Shown here piece after piece: positions 1-6,347 of a DNA stretch of 8,444 nt. The DNA is taken from contig JAEWOZ010000104.1 of assembly GCA_023399505.1 (NCBI GenBank), positions 1-8,444 on the forward strand, written 5' to 3'. The notes beneath the pieces are model-generated. The model worked only from the letters and a program-made list of their open reading frames with translations, made no database searches and was not told the origin of the DNA. Both the position numbers and the translations under genes were made by a program. This stretch comes from Fusobacteriota bacterium. GTDB lineage: Bacteria; Fusobacteriota; Fusobacteriia; Bac17; JAEWOZ01. The stretch's first letter is position 1. Each line of letters begins with the position of its first letter.

Positions 1-288
1 GGATTAAAAGAGGCTAATGAAATTGCCATGATGATTACCGAAGCAGCAGGTGAGAGCACTACTGAAGTAATTTTCGGTACAGTAATGGACGAAAAATTAG
101 AAAACGGTATAAAGATAACTGTTATAGCAACAGATTTTTCAGATAATATTAATGTAAATAATAAAGCTGAAAAAGAACAATTATTTGTTCAAAGAGAGTC
201 TGAAGAGGAGCGCCATTCAATAGCGACAGAAGAATATGAAAATTCTTTAGATATTCCAGCTCTTATAAGAAGAAGTAAACAAAGGTAA
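1..288 (+). CDS. ftsZ: Cell division protein FtsZ, C-terminal part (5' truncated by window)
   Basis: FtsZ is the tubulin-like GTPase that forms the division ring. Only its last 95 residues are visible, in frame from base 1 to a TAA. They cover the end of the C-terminal tubulin-like domain, with the family pattern VIFGTVMDEKLENGIKITVI (the usual form is I-I-F-G-T, then D-x-x-L, then V-T-V-I-A-T-G-F). A short charged linker follows, then the terminal peptide LDIPALIRRSKQR, which matches the conserved tail that binds FtsA, ZipA or SepF. The helix before the strand reads AAGEST where most FtsZ have AAD. The GTPase domain lies upstream and is not seen. rpsF follows after an 18-base gap, so the two are probably co-transcribed. 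Confidence 0.93.
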   Translation, partial: GLKEANEIAMMITEAAGESTTEVIFGTVMDEKLENGIKITVIATDFSDNINVNNKAEKEQLFVQRESEEERHSIATEEYENSLDIPALIRRSKQR

Positions 289-306
289 GTATTGAAAGGA
301 AATATG

Positions 307-858
307 ATGGAAATAAAAAAGTATGAATTAATGTTTATTCTAAGACCAGATAGAACAGAAGAAGAGACAAATTTATCTATGAAAAAAGTAGATGATCTTT
401 TAGCGACATTAAAAGCAGAAGATGTTCAAAAAGATATTTGGGGTAAAAGAGATTTAGCTTACCCTATATTAAAATATACTCAAGGTTTTTACGTACTAAT
501 TAATTTTAGTATGGATTCTAATAGTGTTACCAAAATAGAAGAATCTTTAAATATAAGAGAAGATGTGATAAGATATATGGTAATAAGGGATGAAAAAGAT
601 AGATATTTAGAAAAGGCTAGAAAAAAAGAGGAAATCAGAGCAAAGAAGAGATCTGTTAGACCTAAAGAAGAAGAATTTGATAAACAACAAGATGAAAACT
701 CTTATGTAAGAAAAGACTTTAGAAAAGAGCCTTATTATAAACCAAGAAGAGAAATTCATGACCCTAATTTAAATAGAGAAGGTGATTTACCTCCTACTAT
801 GCTTAAAAAGAGATATGTAAATAAAATAGAAGAAACTGAAGAAGAAAAAGGAGAATAA
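307..858 (+). CDS. rpsF: 30S ribosomal protein S6 with long charged C-terminal extension
   Basis: S6 binds S18 and the central domain of 16S rRNA in the small subunit. The ferredoxin-like core spans residues 1-97. It begins MEIKKYELMFILRP and holds the signatures IWGKRDLAYPI (residues 44-54), GFYVLINF (60-67) and IREDVIRYMVIR (83-94). A low-complexity charged tail of about 85 residues follows and ends EETEEEKGE; typical S6 is only about 95-135 residues. The start is set by AAAGGA at 295-300. ATG 307 gives a 6-base spacing, ATG 304 only 3, and a TTG at 292 would lie before the SD. The gene sits in the usual S6-SSB-S18 order, which fits coupled supply of the S6/S18 pair. Confidence 0.95.
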   Translation: MEIKKYELMFILRPDRTEEETNLSMKKVDDLLATLKAEDVQKDIWGKRDLAYPILKYTQGFYVLINFSMDSNSVTKIEESLNIREDVIRYMVIRDEKDRYLEKARKKEEIRAKKRSVRPKEEEFDKQQDENSYVRKDFRKEPYYKPRREIHDPNLNREGDLPPTMLKKRYVNKIEETEEEKGE

Positions 859-863
859 TTACA

Positions 864-1250
864 ATGGCGATGAACGTAGTAATACTAACTGGCAGATTAG
901 TAGCTGATCCAGAGGTAAAATATACCCAAGGTGGTAAAGCTTATGCAAGATTTTCATTAGCAGTAAGCAGAAGACAAAATAGAGAAGAGACAGACTTTAT
1001 TAACATAATGGCTTGGGAAAAGAAAGCGGAACTTGTTGCTCAATATTTAAAAAAAGGTGCTTTAGTTGGAGTAACTGGATCATTAAGAACTAGAAGTTTT
1101 GATGATAAAGAGGGCAAGAAAGTAAAGTTAACAGAAGTTTTATTAGAAAATATTGAATTTTTTGATACAAAAAAAGGCAGTGAAGAATCATCTTTTAAAA
1201 GAAATGATGATTTTAAAGTAGATACTTCTGATGAAGAATTTCCATTTTAA
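864..1250 (+). CDS. ssb: Single-stranded DNA-binding protein
   Basis: SSB coats single-stranded DNA during replication, repair and recombination and recruits partners through its acidic tail. The 128-residue protein starts MAMNVVILTGRLVADPEVKY, the standard opening of the bacterial OB fold. It continues with ARFSLAVSR and the FINIMAWEKKAELVAQYLKK segment, then GALVGVTGSLRTRSF and LLENIEFF. The OB domain ends near residue 102. The linker is short (about 20 residues), and the C-terminal tip DEEFPF is a good match to the partner-binding tip (DDDIPF in E. coli). The SD AAGGAG at 848-853 lies in the end of rpsF, 10 bases before ATG 864. The 5-base gap to rpsF and 13-base gap to rpsR indicate one operon. 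Confidence 0.96.
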   Translation: MAMNVVILTGRLVADPEVKYTQGGKAYARFSLAVSRRQNREETDFINIMAWEKKAELVAQYLKKGALVGVTGSLRTRSFDDKEGKKVKLTEVLLENIEFFDTKKGSEESSFKRNDDFKVDTSDEEFPF

Positions 1251-1263
1251 AGGAGGTATATAA

Positions 1264-1488
1264 ATGGCGTTTAATAATCCTAAAAGAGTTAAAAGATGTG
1301 AACTATCCAAGAATAAAGTAGCATTCATAGATTACAAAGATATAAAATTATTAAGAAAATATATAACAGATAAAGGAAAAATTATTCCTTCAAGAGCAAC
1401 TGGTTTATGTGCTTCTTATCAACGTAAGGTAACTGCAGCTATAAAAAAAGCAAGACATGTAGCATTACTACCATTTACTAATAATTAA
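1264..1488 (+). CDS. rpsR: 30S ribosomal protein S18
   Basis: S18 pairs with S6 on the 30S platform. The 74-residue protein has the family core [14 protein letters not shown] (residues 21-34), then [17 protein letters not shown] and [13 protein letters not shown]. The N-terminal region keeps a Cys at position 12 (RCELS) and another at position 49 (GLCASYQ). In zinc-type S18 these positions belong to a four-ligand site. Here the other two ligand positions read Ser15 and Tyr52, so a full zinc site is absent. A strong SD, AAAGGAGG, at 1250-1257 overlaps the ssb stop. This is the last gene of the operon: rplI does not follow, and a hairpin terminator begins two bases after the TAA. Confidence 0.96.
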   Translation: MAFNNPKRVKRCELSKNKVAFIDYKDIKLLRKYITDKGKIIPSRATGLCASYQRKVTAAIKKARHVALLPFTNN

Positions 1489-1489
1489 C

Positions 1490-1520
1490 AGAAAAGCTCA
1501 TTATTAAATGAGCTTTTCTT
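1490..1520 (+). terminator. Intrinsic terminator after rpsR, likely bidirectional
   Basis: A perfect 13-bp inverted repeat (1490-1502 pairing with 1507-1519) encloses the 4-base loop ATTA. The stem core is GCTC/GAGC with an A run on the left arm and a T run inside the right arm, so either strand gives a hairpin with U-rich sequence. It closes the rpsR operon and lies 29 bases beyond the stop of the convergent ankyrin gene, so it can serve both. The T tail after the stem is short, because most Ts lie within the stem. Confidence 0.85.
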
Positions 1521-1548
1521 GCGTTGTAATATAGTTTAAAGAATTATA

Positions 1549-2187
1549 TTATTTAAACTTTAACTTATCGAATATTTTAGAAAATATTCTTTTCTTACTT
1601 TTTTTAACCGTGATTTTAGGCAAATTACTCTCATCTTTCTCATTGTTTCCGATAGCTATTTTTTCTATTCCTATTCTTTTAATATCATATTTATCAAAAA
1701 TAGCCTTTATATCTATTTTATGATATTCTACTTCTGGATCAAATACATGTCTAAAATATTTCTTTGGATTAATCTCGTTGTTTATATTATCTAAAGTACT
1801 ATTAAAATTGTTTGTTCTAGAGGCATTAAATACCCATTGAGCGCTTTCAAAATCTTTTTGATTTTTAAGAGAAGATATAAAATCTTCTGCAAGTTTTTGT
1901 TTTAATGCTTTTTCTAAAGGTGCAATAGTAATCATTCTAAGATGATTTACGCTTTTTATAGCAGCACCTTTTTCCATCAATAATTTGACTACTTCATCAT
2001 TTCCAAGTAGTGCGGCATAAATTAAAGGTGTCAAAGAATATTTGAAACTTTGGTTAATGTCCTCCATACATTCTAAAAAAAGCTCTATATATTTCATTTT
2101 TCTATGCTCTATTTCTAAATAAAGCGGATTATCTTTTTCTTCATTTCTTATAGCTTGTATATCAATTTGGAACTTTTCTATTTTTTC
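1549..2187 (-). CDS. Ankyrin lipoprotein, C-terminal fragment after the frameshift
   Basis: This frame is open from 2187, just after a TAG. An in-frame ATG at 2097 would give 182 residues, but it has no SD and sits inside a repeat, so it is probably not a genuine start. The fragment carries DNPLYLEIEHRKMKYIELFL, then the best ankyrin unit, LTPLIYAALLGNDEVVKLLM followed by EKGA. About 120 residues without recognisable repeats follow, including a Lys-rich end (VKKSKKRIFSKIFDKLKFK). The C-terminal part matches no family I know. Confidence 0.5.
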   Translation of the reverse strand, partial: EKIEKFQIDIQAIRNEEKDNPLYLEIEHRKMKYIELFLECMEDINQSFKYSLTPLIYAALLGNDEVVKLLMEKGAAIKSVNHLRMITIAPLEKALKQKLAEDFISSLKNQKDFESAQWVFNASRTNNFNSTLDNINNEINPKKYFRHVFDPEVEYHKIDIKAIFDKYDIKRIGIEKIAIGNNEKDESNLPKITVKKSKKRIFSKIFDKLKFK

Positions 2188-2572
2188 CTAGTAAAGCTTT
2201 AAATATTTTAAAATAATCTTTTTCTAAACAATGATGTAAAGGTGTATTTCCTTTTTTATCATATTCTGTGTATAGAGCTGCACTAATGTAAGGAGTTATA
2301 TTTTCTAAAATTATTTTTTCTGTTTCTTCTTTCTCGGAAGGGTGCGTAGAATTGAAATATTTTATAACATAGAGAAGGGGTACTTCACCCTCACAAGATC
2401 TTTCGAATTTTTTATCTCCATAATAACTTATAAAATTTTTTAAAGTTTCAATATCTCCCTTGGATATTTTTTCTCTTTGAGGAATTGTTAAATTAAATTT
2501 GTTTCTATTATCTAGATTTATAATTTTATTACAATTAGCTAACAATGATAATAAAATTGTTATTAATAACAT
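2162..2572 (-). CDS. Ankyrin lipoprotein, N-terminal fragment before the frameshift
   Basis: This fragment has 136 residues. It starts MLLITILLSLLANCNK, a signal peptide with lipobox L-A-N-C and lipidated Cys at position 14. ATG 2572 is chosen because GGAG at 2579-2582 lies 6 bases before it; a TTG at 2584 would overlap that SD. The TTG start would, however, add a Lys that the signal peptide otherwise lacks. After a spacer come degenerate ankyrin units (KISKGDIETLKNFISYYG, then VPLLYVIKYF) and a clear one, GNTPLHHCLEKDYFKIFKAL. The last residues (NRKVPN) are out-of-frame read-through, and the TGA stop appears only because of the frameshift. Confidence 0.6.
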   Translation of the reverse strand: MLLITILLSLLANCNKIINLDNRNKFNLTIPQREKISKGDIETLKNFISYYGDKKFERSCEGEVPLLYVIKYFNSTHPSEKEETEKIILENITPYISAALYTEYDKKGNTPLHHCLEKDYFKIFKALLGKNRKVPN

Positions 2573-2578
2573 AAGCTT

Positions 2579-2582
2579 CTCC
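2579..2582 (-). promoter_or_regulatory. SD that fixes the ankyrin lipoprotein start at 2572
   Basis: GGAG on the - strand lies six bases before ATG 2572. The alternative TTG at 2584-2582 overlaps this SD and has no SD of its own, so the ATG is preferred. Confidence 0.6.
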
Positions 2583-2599
2583 AATTTCTACATTTTTAT

Positions 2600-2633
2600 A
2601 TTATATTGTATAGCTTTAGTTATATTTTGTAAA
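2600..2633 (-). promoter_or_regulatory. Candidate promoter of the frameshifted ankyrin lipoprotein gene
   Basis: A perfect TATAAT occupies 2605-2600 on the - strand, about 28 bases before ATG 2572. The best -35-like hexamer, TTTACA (2633-2628), is 22 bases upstream, which is too long for a standard spacer. The alternative -10 TATACA (2612-2607) gives 15 bases. The surrounding DNA is so AT-rich that chance matches are expected. Confidence 0.35.
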
Positions 2634-2638
2634 ATTTA

Positions 2639-2803
2639 TTAAAACATTTTGATAGAAATAAGTTTCATTAAAGATAAATTTATAATAAGGCTAATAGAAT
2701 TTGGAGCAAGTATAACTGCAAATTTCAAATTAAATCCACCTGTTAATTTTCTTTTTTGTCTTCTTTCTCCCTTAAAGAATTTTATTTTTTTATTGAAAAT
2801 CTC
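2639..2803 (-). pseudogene. Possible remnant of an outer-membrane barrel C-terminus
   Basis: The 303 bases between the barrel gene and the ankyrin gene hold no intact gene. One - strand frame stays open for 54 codons (2803-2642, TAA at 2641-2639) without a usable start. It reads KGERRQKRKLTGGFNLKFAV and then ILAPNSISLI. This resembles the end of the upstream barrel protein (GFKKRVKEPFNFGFKILINV): a basic turn, then F-N-x-x-F-x with hydrophobic alternation. It may be the decayed end of a duplicated barrel gene. The match is short and judged by eye, so chance similarity is possible. Confidence 0.3.
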
Positions 2804-2887
2804 TTAACTTTTTCTTTTCCTTTATATGTTTTCAATATTTGATTTTACACCTTTAACGTACTTTAAACTAATAATAGTGAATTTTCA

Positions 2888-4030
2888 TTATTTAAAAACA
2901 TTTATTAAAATCTTAAATCCAAAATTAAAAGGTTCTTTAACTCTTTTTTTGAAACCTAAAGAGAGTTCCACAACCTCAAATAAAGGTATTCCTATATATA
3001 TCAAGTAAGAGCTGTTTGCTTTACTAAAAATTTCTAAATTATCTAATGATAATTCTCTTTGCTTATATTTACAATTTATATTAACTTTTTTTAGTATATT
3101 TGTACAAAATTTTAAGCTAATATTTTTATCATATTCTGCAAAATCTTCGTATTTTATATAACCTTCAAATTTGTTTTCAATATCTAAACCTAGTTTAAGA
3201 TGTAGACCATTTTTAGCTTTAAGCGGTAAAAGGTCTAAAATATCCTTTTCATAATTATAAAATTCATCATAAATTCTAACTAGAAACTTTTCACTTAAAA
3301 ACTTATATCCTAGATCATAAGTAAAAACATTCCAAGATCCTCTAAAACCTACTAAAAAAGCTGCTCCAAAATCTAACATCTTGGCTGCTTCTATATATGG
3401 GATAAAATAATCAGAAAAATCAATAAAAAAGTCAGTGCTGAAGCTATTGGAAGGGATTTTATTACAAGGGGAATTTTCTCTAAAGTAGTTTAAACCTAAT
3501 AACAAAGGGTATTCGTAAAAAAGTTCTAGTTCATATCTAAATGCATAGAGATATGTTTTTTTATTAGTAAAATAGTCATAAGAGGGGATCATAAATTTGA
3601 AAGTGTGGTTATCGAAATATTCTATAGTGCCTATTAAAGCATAAGAGTTATAATCTTCCATCATAAGCTCATATCCGTAAGTTAGATTTTCAAATTCACC
3701 ATATCTTAATTTTAAATATTCTATATCTAGTTCAAGCCATTTAATTGTTATAGCTTTATACAAATCTCTTGAAGCATAAGGTCCATATTTAATTATTCCT
3801 TTTTCTTTATCTAATCCATATAAAAGAGTGAATCTTAAGCTTACATTTAAAATTTCATTAATGTTTCTTATTTCAGGCATCAGATCAATTTTAAAGTAAT
3901 TTTGGTTATTTACATTTAAAGTACCAATTTCTGTTCCTAGAGCGAATTTAAGATTTTCTTTAGGTTCTTGGATATTAAAAAGAGAAGGATCAAACATTAA
4001 AGTATTTAATAATGACAATAATATAAACAT
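2888..4030 (-). CDS. Putative outer-membrane beta-barrel protein
   Basis: A 380-residue protein of unrecognised specific function. It opens with a short hydrophobic segment, MFILLSLLNTLMF, likely a signal sequence but lacking the usual basic residues. The rest is dense in alternating aromatic and polar residues typical of beta-strands, for example LKLRYGEFENLTYGYELMM (residues about 106-124), YLYAFRYELELFYEYPLLLG and FNFGFKILINVFK at the end. Segments of the R-Y-G-x-x-x-N-L-T-Y-G type remind me of spirochaete outer-membrane proteins; this is inference from memory, not a family assignment. The start is secure: AGGAGG lies 9 bases upstream inside the nth 3' end, and an in-frame stop immediately precedes it. 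The 3-base gap to nth implies co-transcription. No clear terminator follows. Confidence 0.75.
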   Translation of the reverse strand: MFILLSLLNTLMFDPSLFNIQEPKENLKFALGTEIGTLNVNNQNYFKIDLMPEIRNINEILNVSLRFTLLYGLDKEKGIIKYGPYASRDLYKAITIKWLELDIEYLKLRYGEFENLTYGYELMMEDYNSYALIGTIEYFDNHTFKFMIPSYDYFTNKKTYLYAFRYELELFYEYPLLLGLNYFRENSPCNKIPSNSFSTDFFIDFSDYFIPYIEAAKMLDFGAAFLVGFRGSWNVFTYDLGYKFLSEKFLVRIYDEFYNYEKDILDLLPLKAKNGLHLKLGLDIENKFEGYIKYEDFAEYDKNISLKFCTNILKKVNINCKYKQRELSLDNLEIFSKANSSYLIYIGIPLFEVVELSLGFKKRVKEPFNFGFKILINVFK

Positions 4031-4033
4031 TAT

Positions 4034-4678
4034 TTAATCCTCCTTTAGATTTTTCTTTTTGTACAAGCAAAGATCTCTTATAGGACATTCATAACATTTT
4101 GGTTTTCGTGCAATGCAGATCTTTCTACCATGATAAATTAATAAATGCGAAAAATCTATCCAATATTCTGGAGGAGTAACTTTTTTTAAATCAATTTCTA
4201 TTTTGTGAGGATCACTATTTTTAGTTAAACCAATTCTATTTGAAAGTCTTTTAACATGTGTGTCTACAACAATTCCTACACTTATCTTATGAATTTCACC
4301 TAGAACTACATTAGCAGTCTTTCTTCCAACACCTGGCAAAGAGGTAAGCTCTTCCATAGTATTAGGTATTTTACCACTATATTTTTCTACGATCTCTTTT
4401 GCTGAAGCTAATATATTTTTAGCTTTATTTCTATGAATATTAATAGATTTAATCATTTCATCAAGTTCTTCAAATGTTAATTTATTAAAATCTTCTGCTG
4501 TTTTAAATCTATCATAGAATTTTTCAGTAACTTTATTAACTAATTCATCCCTGCATTGAGCAGATAATATTGTGGAGACTAACATTTGGAAAGGCTCTGC
4601 ATATTTTAATGCAGTTTTTGGAATAAAAAGTTTCTTTAATTCATTTATTATTTTAATTACTCTTTCCTTTTTAGTCAT
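4034..4678 (-). CDS. nth: Endonuclease III, base-excision repair DNA glycosylase/AP lyase
   Basis: Nth removes oxidised pyrimidines and nicks the abasic site by beta-elimination. The 214-residue protein matches the family length (211 in E. coli) and every key element. The helix-hairpin-helix LPGVGRKTANVV (residues 114-125) contains catalytic Lys120. The VDTHVKRLSNRIGL segment provides catalytic Asp139. Four cysteines at 188, 195, 198 and 204 have the C-x6-C-x2-C-x5-C spacing of the [4Fe-4S] cluster. The N-terminal half carries FQMLVSTILSAQCRDELVNK, the usual opening helix. It starts 12 bases after tyrS with only a weak GGTGG SD, so translational coupling is likely. Nothing suggests loss of activity. 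Confidence 0.96.
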   Translation of the reverse strand: MTKKERVIKIINELKKLFIPKTALKYAEPFQMLVSTILSAQCRDELVNKVTEKFYDRFKTAEDFNKLTFEELDEMIKSINIHRNKAKNILASAKEIVEKYSGKIPNTMEELTSLPGVGRKTANVVLGEIHKISVGIVVDTHVKRLSNRIGLTKNSDPHKIEIDLKKVTPPEYWIDFSHLLIYHGRKICIARKPKCYECPIRDLCLYKKKNLKED

Positions 4679-4690
4679 TTTGCCACCATA

Positions 4691-5890
4691 TTAACCTTTT
4701 ATTATTTTAAAAATATTCTTTTTACCTATCTTTATTATTTGATTATTAGGCTCTATTATTTTATCCGTATTTTCTGCTTTTTCATTATTTATTTTAACTG
4801 CACCTGCAAGAATTAACCTTCTTGCTTCACTTTTCGATACTTCATTTTCTTTAACAACTAGTTCTAATAAGCTAATATTTTGATTTAATATTAATTCTCT
4901 AATCTCCTCATGAATTTCTTTTTTACTAAATACTGCTTCAAAATACTCACGTGCTTTTTTAGCCTCATCTTTAGAATGATAAAATCTTACAATCTCTTCT
5001 CCCAATCTTTTTTTCATTTCAAAAGGATTTTGAGAAACTTCATCTCTTAATTGTTCTACCTCTTTTATACTTCTATTAGTTGTTAATTTAAAGTAGGTTA
5101 AAATTAAAGAATCTGGAATGGACATTATCTTCCCAAATATATCATTTGCTTTTTCAGTAACTCCAATATAATTATTTAAGCTTTTACTCATTTTTTCTTT
5201 CCCATAAGTACCTTCTAGAATAGGAAAAACTAAACATACTTGTTGTTCTTGATTAAAAGCTCTTTGTAAATCTCTTCCTCTTAGAAGATTAAACTTTTGA
5301 TCCATTCCTCCTAATTCAATATCCGCATGCATTTCTACTGAATCGTTTCCTTGCATCATTGGATACATAAGTTCAACTAAACTCACTGGAATATTGTTTT
5401 TAAGTCTGTTAGCAAAATCTTCTCTACTTGTCATTTGAGAAACTGTAAAATGTGAAAGGATTTCTATTAAATTAGTAAATGTTAATTTAGCTAACCAATC
5501 TCCATTGTATAAAACTTTTAATTTTTTTATATCTAATATTTTAGATGCTTGTTCCAAATAAGTCTTTAAATTTTCTCTAATTTCTTCATCGGTTAACATC
5601 TTTCTTGTCTCGTTTTTACCAGTAGGGTCACCTATTTTTGCAGTAAATGTGCCTATAATTAGATTAACTTCATGTCCTAAATCTTGAAATTCTCTTAATT
5701 TTCTCAAAGGAACTGCGTGTCCTAAATGTAATTCTGTTCCTGTAGGATCAATGCCAAACTTAACTTTTAAAGGTCTTTTCTCAACTATAGATTTTTTAAT
5801 TTTGTTATATAGCTCTTCTTTAGGAAAAACTTCTTCAGCTTTTTGAATAATTATATTAAATTGTCGTTCAATTTCTTTTTCTATATCCAT
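4691..5890 (-). CDS. tyrS: Tyrosyl-tRNA synthetase
   Basis: This cytoplasmic class I synthetase charges tRNA-Tyr. The 399-residue protein has the Rossmann catalytic domain with KFGIDPTGTELHLGHAVPL (HIGH motif as HLGH, residues 55-58), IGDPTGKNETR, the tyrosine-site segment ELGGMDQKFNLLRGR, and KEKMSKSLNN (KMSKS at 233-237). The C-terminal S4 RNA-binding domain covers about 335-399 (SKSEARRLILAGAVKINN). The opening K-F-G-I-D-P-T and the length resemble the TyrZ-like branch more than the E. coli type. ATG 5890 lies 5 bases after AAGAGG (5896-5901); the adjacent ATG 5893 is only 2 bases from it. It is the first gene of a - strand run with nth and the barrel gene. No T-box leader is present. Confidence 0.96.
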   Translation of the reverse strand: MDIEKEIERQFNIIIQKAEEVFPKEELYNKIKKSIVEKRPLKVKFGIDPTGTELHLGHAVPLRKLREFQDLGHEVNLIIGTFTAKIGDPTGKNETRKMLTDEEIRENLKTYLEQASKILDIKKLKVLYNGDWLAKLTFTNLIEILSHFTVSQMTSREDFANRLKNNIPVSLVELMYPMMQGNDSVEMHADIELGGMDQKFNLLRGRDLQRAFNQEQQVCLVFPILEGTYGKEKMSKSLNNYIGVTEKANDIFGKIMSIPDSLILTYFKLTTNRSIKEVEQLRDEVSQNPFEMKKRLGEEIVRFYHSKDEAKKAREYFEAVFSKKEIHEEIRELILNQNISLLELVVKENEVSKSEARRLILAGAVKINNEKAENTDKIIEPNNQIIKIGKKNIFKIIKG

Positions 5891-5918
5891 CATTTCCTCT
5901 TAAATTGTAATTTTTAAT

Positions 5919-5927
5919 ATTATATCA
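5919..5927 (-). promoter_or_regulatory. Extended -10 promoter for the tyrS-nth-barrel operon
   Basis: The - strand reads TGATATAAT (5927-5919), a perfect -10 hexamer with the TGn extension. It would start transcription about 20 bases before the tyrS ATG. No good -35 sits 17 bases upstream, which extended -10 promoters can tolerate. Confidence 0.5.
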
Positions 5928-6052
5928 ATTTTATTGGTATTTTAAAACGTCTACTAATGATTTTTAAACAACATTCTAATAAAAATATTTTTTATTTACA
6001 AAAGTTTATTAAATAATTAGTTTACTATTGTTTAATAATATGATAAAACAAA

Positions 6053-6060
6053 TGTATAAA
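6053..6060 (+). promoter_or_regulatory. Candidate -10 region upstream of the polyacidic mini-protein
   Basis: TATAAA at 6055-6060, preceded by TG, lies 22 bases before ATG 6083. A weak -35-like TTTAAT (6031-6036) gives an 18-base spacer. The 5894-6082 stretch separates divergent genes, so a + strand promoter must lie here or be absent. Assignment to this hexamer is uncertain. Confidence 0.25.
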
Positions 6061-6082
6061 TTTAAATTATAGGAGGTAGTCC

Positions 6083-6247
6083 ATGGATCTATTAGAAAAT
6101 TTATTAAATACTAGTCTTAATTATGGAGATGATGACTTTGATAATAACGAAGATGATGATTTTGAAGATTACGATGAAGATGAAGAAGATTTAGACGATG
6201 ATTTTATAGATGAAGGTGAAGAGGAAGAAGATGAGGATGAAGAATAA
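6083..6247 (+). CDS. Polyacidic 54-residue protein of unknown function
   Basis: The product starts MDLLENLLNTSLNYGDDD and continues as an Asp/Glu-rich chain ending EEEEDEDEE. By count it has 18 Asp and 14 Glu in 54 residues (59%), no Lys, Arg or His, and a formal charge of about -32. The first 14 residues are amphipathic and could be a short helix; the remainder should be disordered. A strong SD, AGGAGG (6071-6076), lies six bases before the ATG, and an intrinsic terminator follows, so it looks like a genuine single-gene unit. I do not recognise the family. Acidic chaperone tail, DNA/RNA mimic, or metal or cation binder are all guesses. Codon use is GAT/GAA dominated, in line with the AT-rich genome. 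Confidence 0.75.
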   Translation: MDLLENLLNTSLNYGDDDFDNNEDDDFEDYDEDEEDLDDDFIDEGEEEEDEDEE

Positions 6248-6312
6248 TCCCTCAATTAAAGAATTTGCTTTTTAATATAAAGATTAGCTAATTAATTATA
6301 TTAGTAAAAACA

Positions 6313-6347
6313 AAAAGAGGTTATTTAACAACCTCTTTTATTTTATT
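6313..6347 (+). terminator. Bidirectional intrinsic terminator between convergent small genes
   Basis: A 10-bp stem, AAAAGAGGTT (6313-6322) pairing with AACCTCTTTT (6330-6339), has a 7-base loop and is followed by ATTTTATTT. It ends the polyacidic gene unit. On the opposite strand the stem is followed by TTTTTGTTTTT-like sequence, so it can also end the - strand small gene. That gene's TAA (6340-6338) overlaps the stem. Confidence 0.8.

Larger units (their letters stand above)
1549..2584 (-). pseudogene. Ankyrin-repeat lipoprotein gene split by a +1 frameshift
   Basis: This locus encodes one ankyrin-repeat lipoprotein interrupted by a single-base indel. The first frame reads through GNTPLHHCLEKDYFKIFKAL and stops at 2162. 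A second frame, open from 2187 to the stop at 1549, continues the repeats with DNPLYLEIEHRKMKYIELFL and LTPLIYAALLGNDEVVKLLM. The switch falls on a run of six A (- strand, 2186-2181). Dropping one A gives LLGKIEKFQID and a product of about 340 residues. The intact form would be a secreted, lipid-anchored scaffold with about four ankyrin units and an unrecognised basic C-terminus. A sequencing error, phase variation or true decay all fit. A perfect -10 hexamer lies upstream, and the 3' end faces the rpsR terminator. Confidence 0.8.

Noticed and set aside
2180..2188. Programmed -1 frameshift at A-AAA-AAT in the ankyrin gene
   Set aside because: The heptamer fits a slippery site, but a -1 slip leads straight to TAG. 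Continuing the ankyrin frame needs a +1 shift, so an indel is more likely.
2761..2790. Hairpin TTCTTT/AAAGAA followed by a T run, as a terminator
   Set aside because: The stem is six A/T-only pairs, and no + strand gene ends here. It is too weak to call.
2826..3008. A 60-codon + strand open frame
   Set aside because: It lies mostly antisense to the 3' end of the barrel gene, has no SD, and its AT-rich composition explains it as a shadow frame.
5894..6082. T-box riboswitch or other leader controlling tyrS
   Set aside because: The likely start of transcription is only about 20 bases before tyrS, and no specifier stem or antiterminator-like sequence is visible.
6125..6245. GAT/GAA-rich tract as a tandem DNA repeat or CRISPR-like element
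   Set aside because: There is no fixed repeat unit. The pattern is simply Asp/Glu codons of the polyacidic protein.
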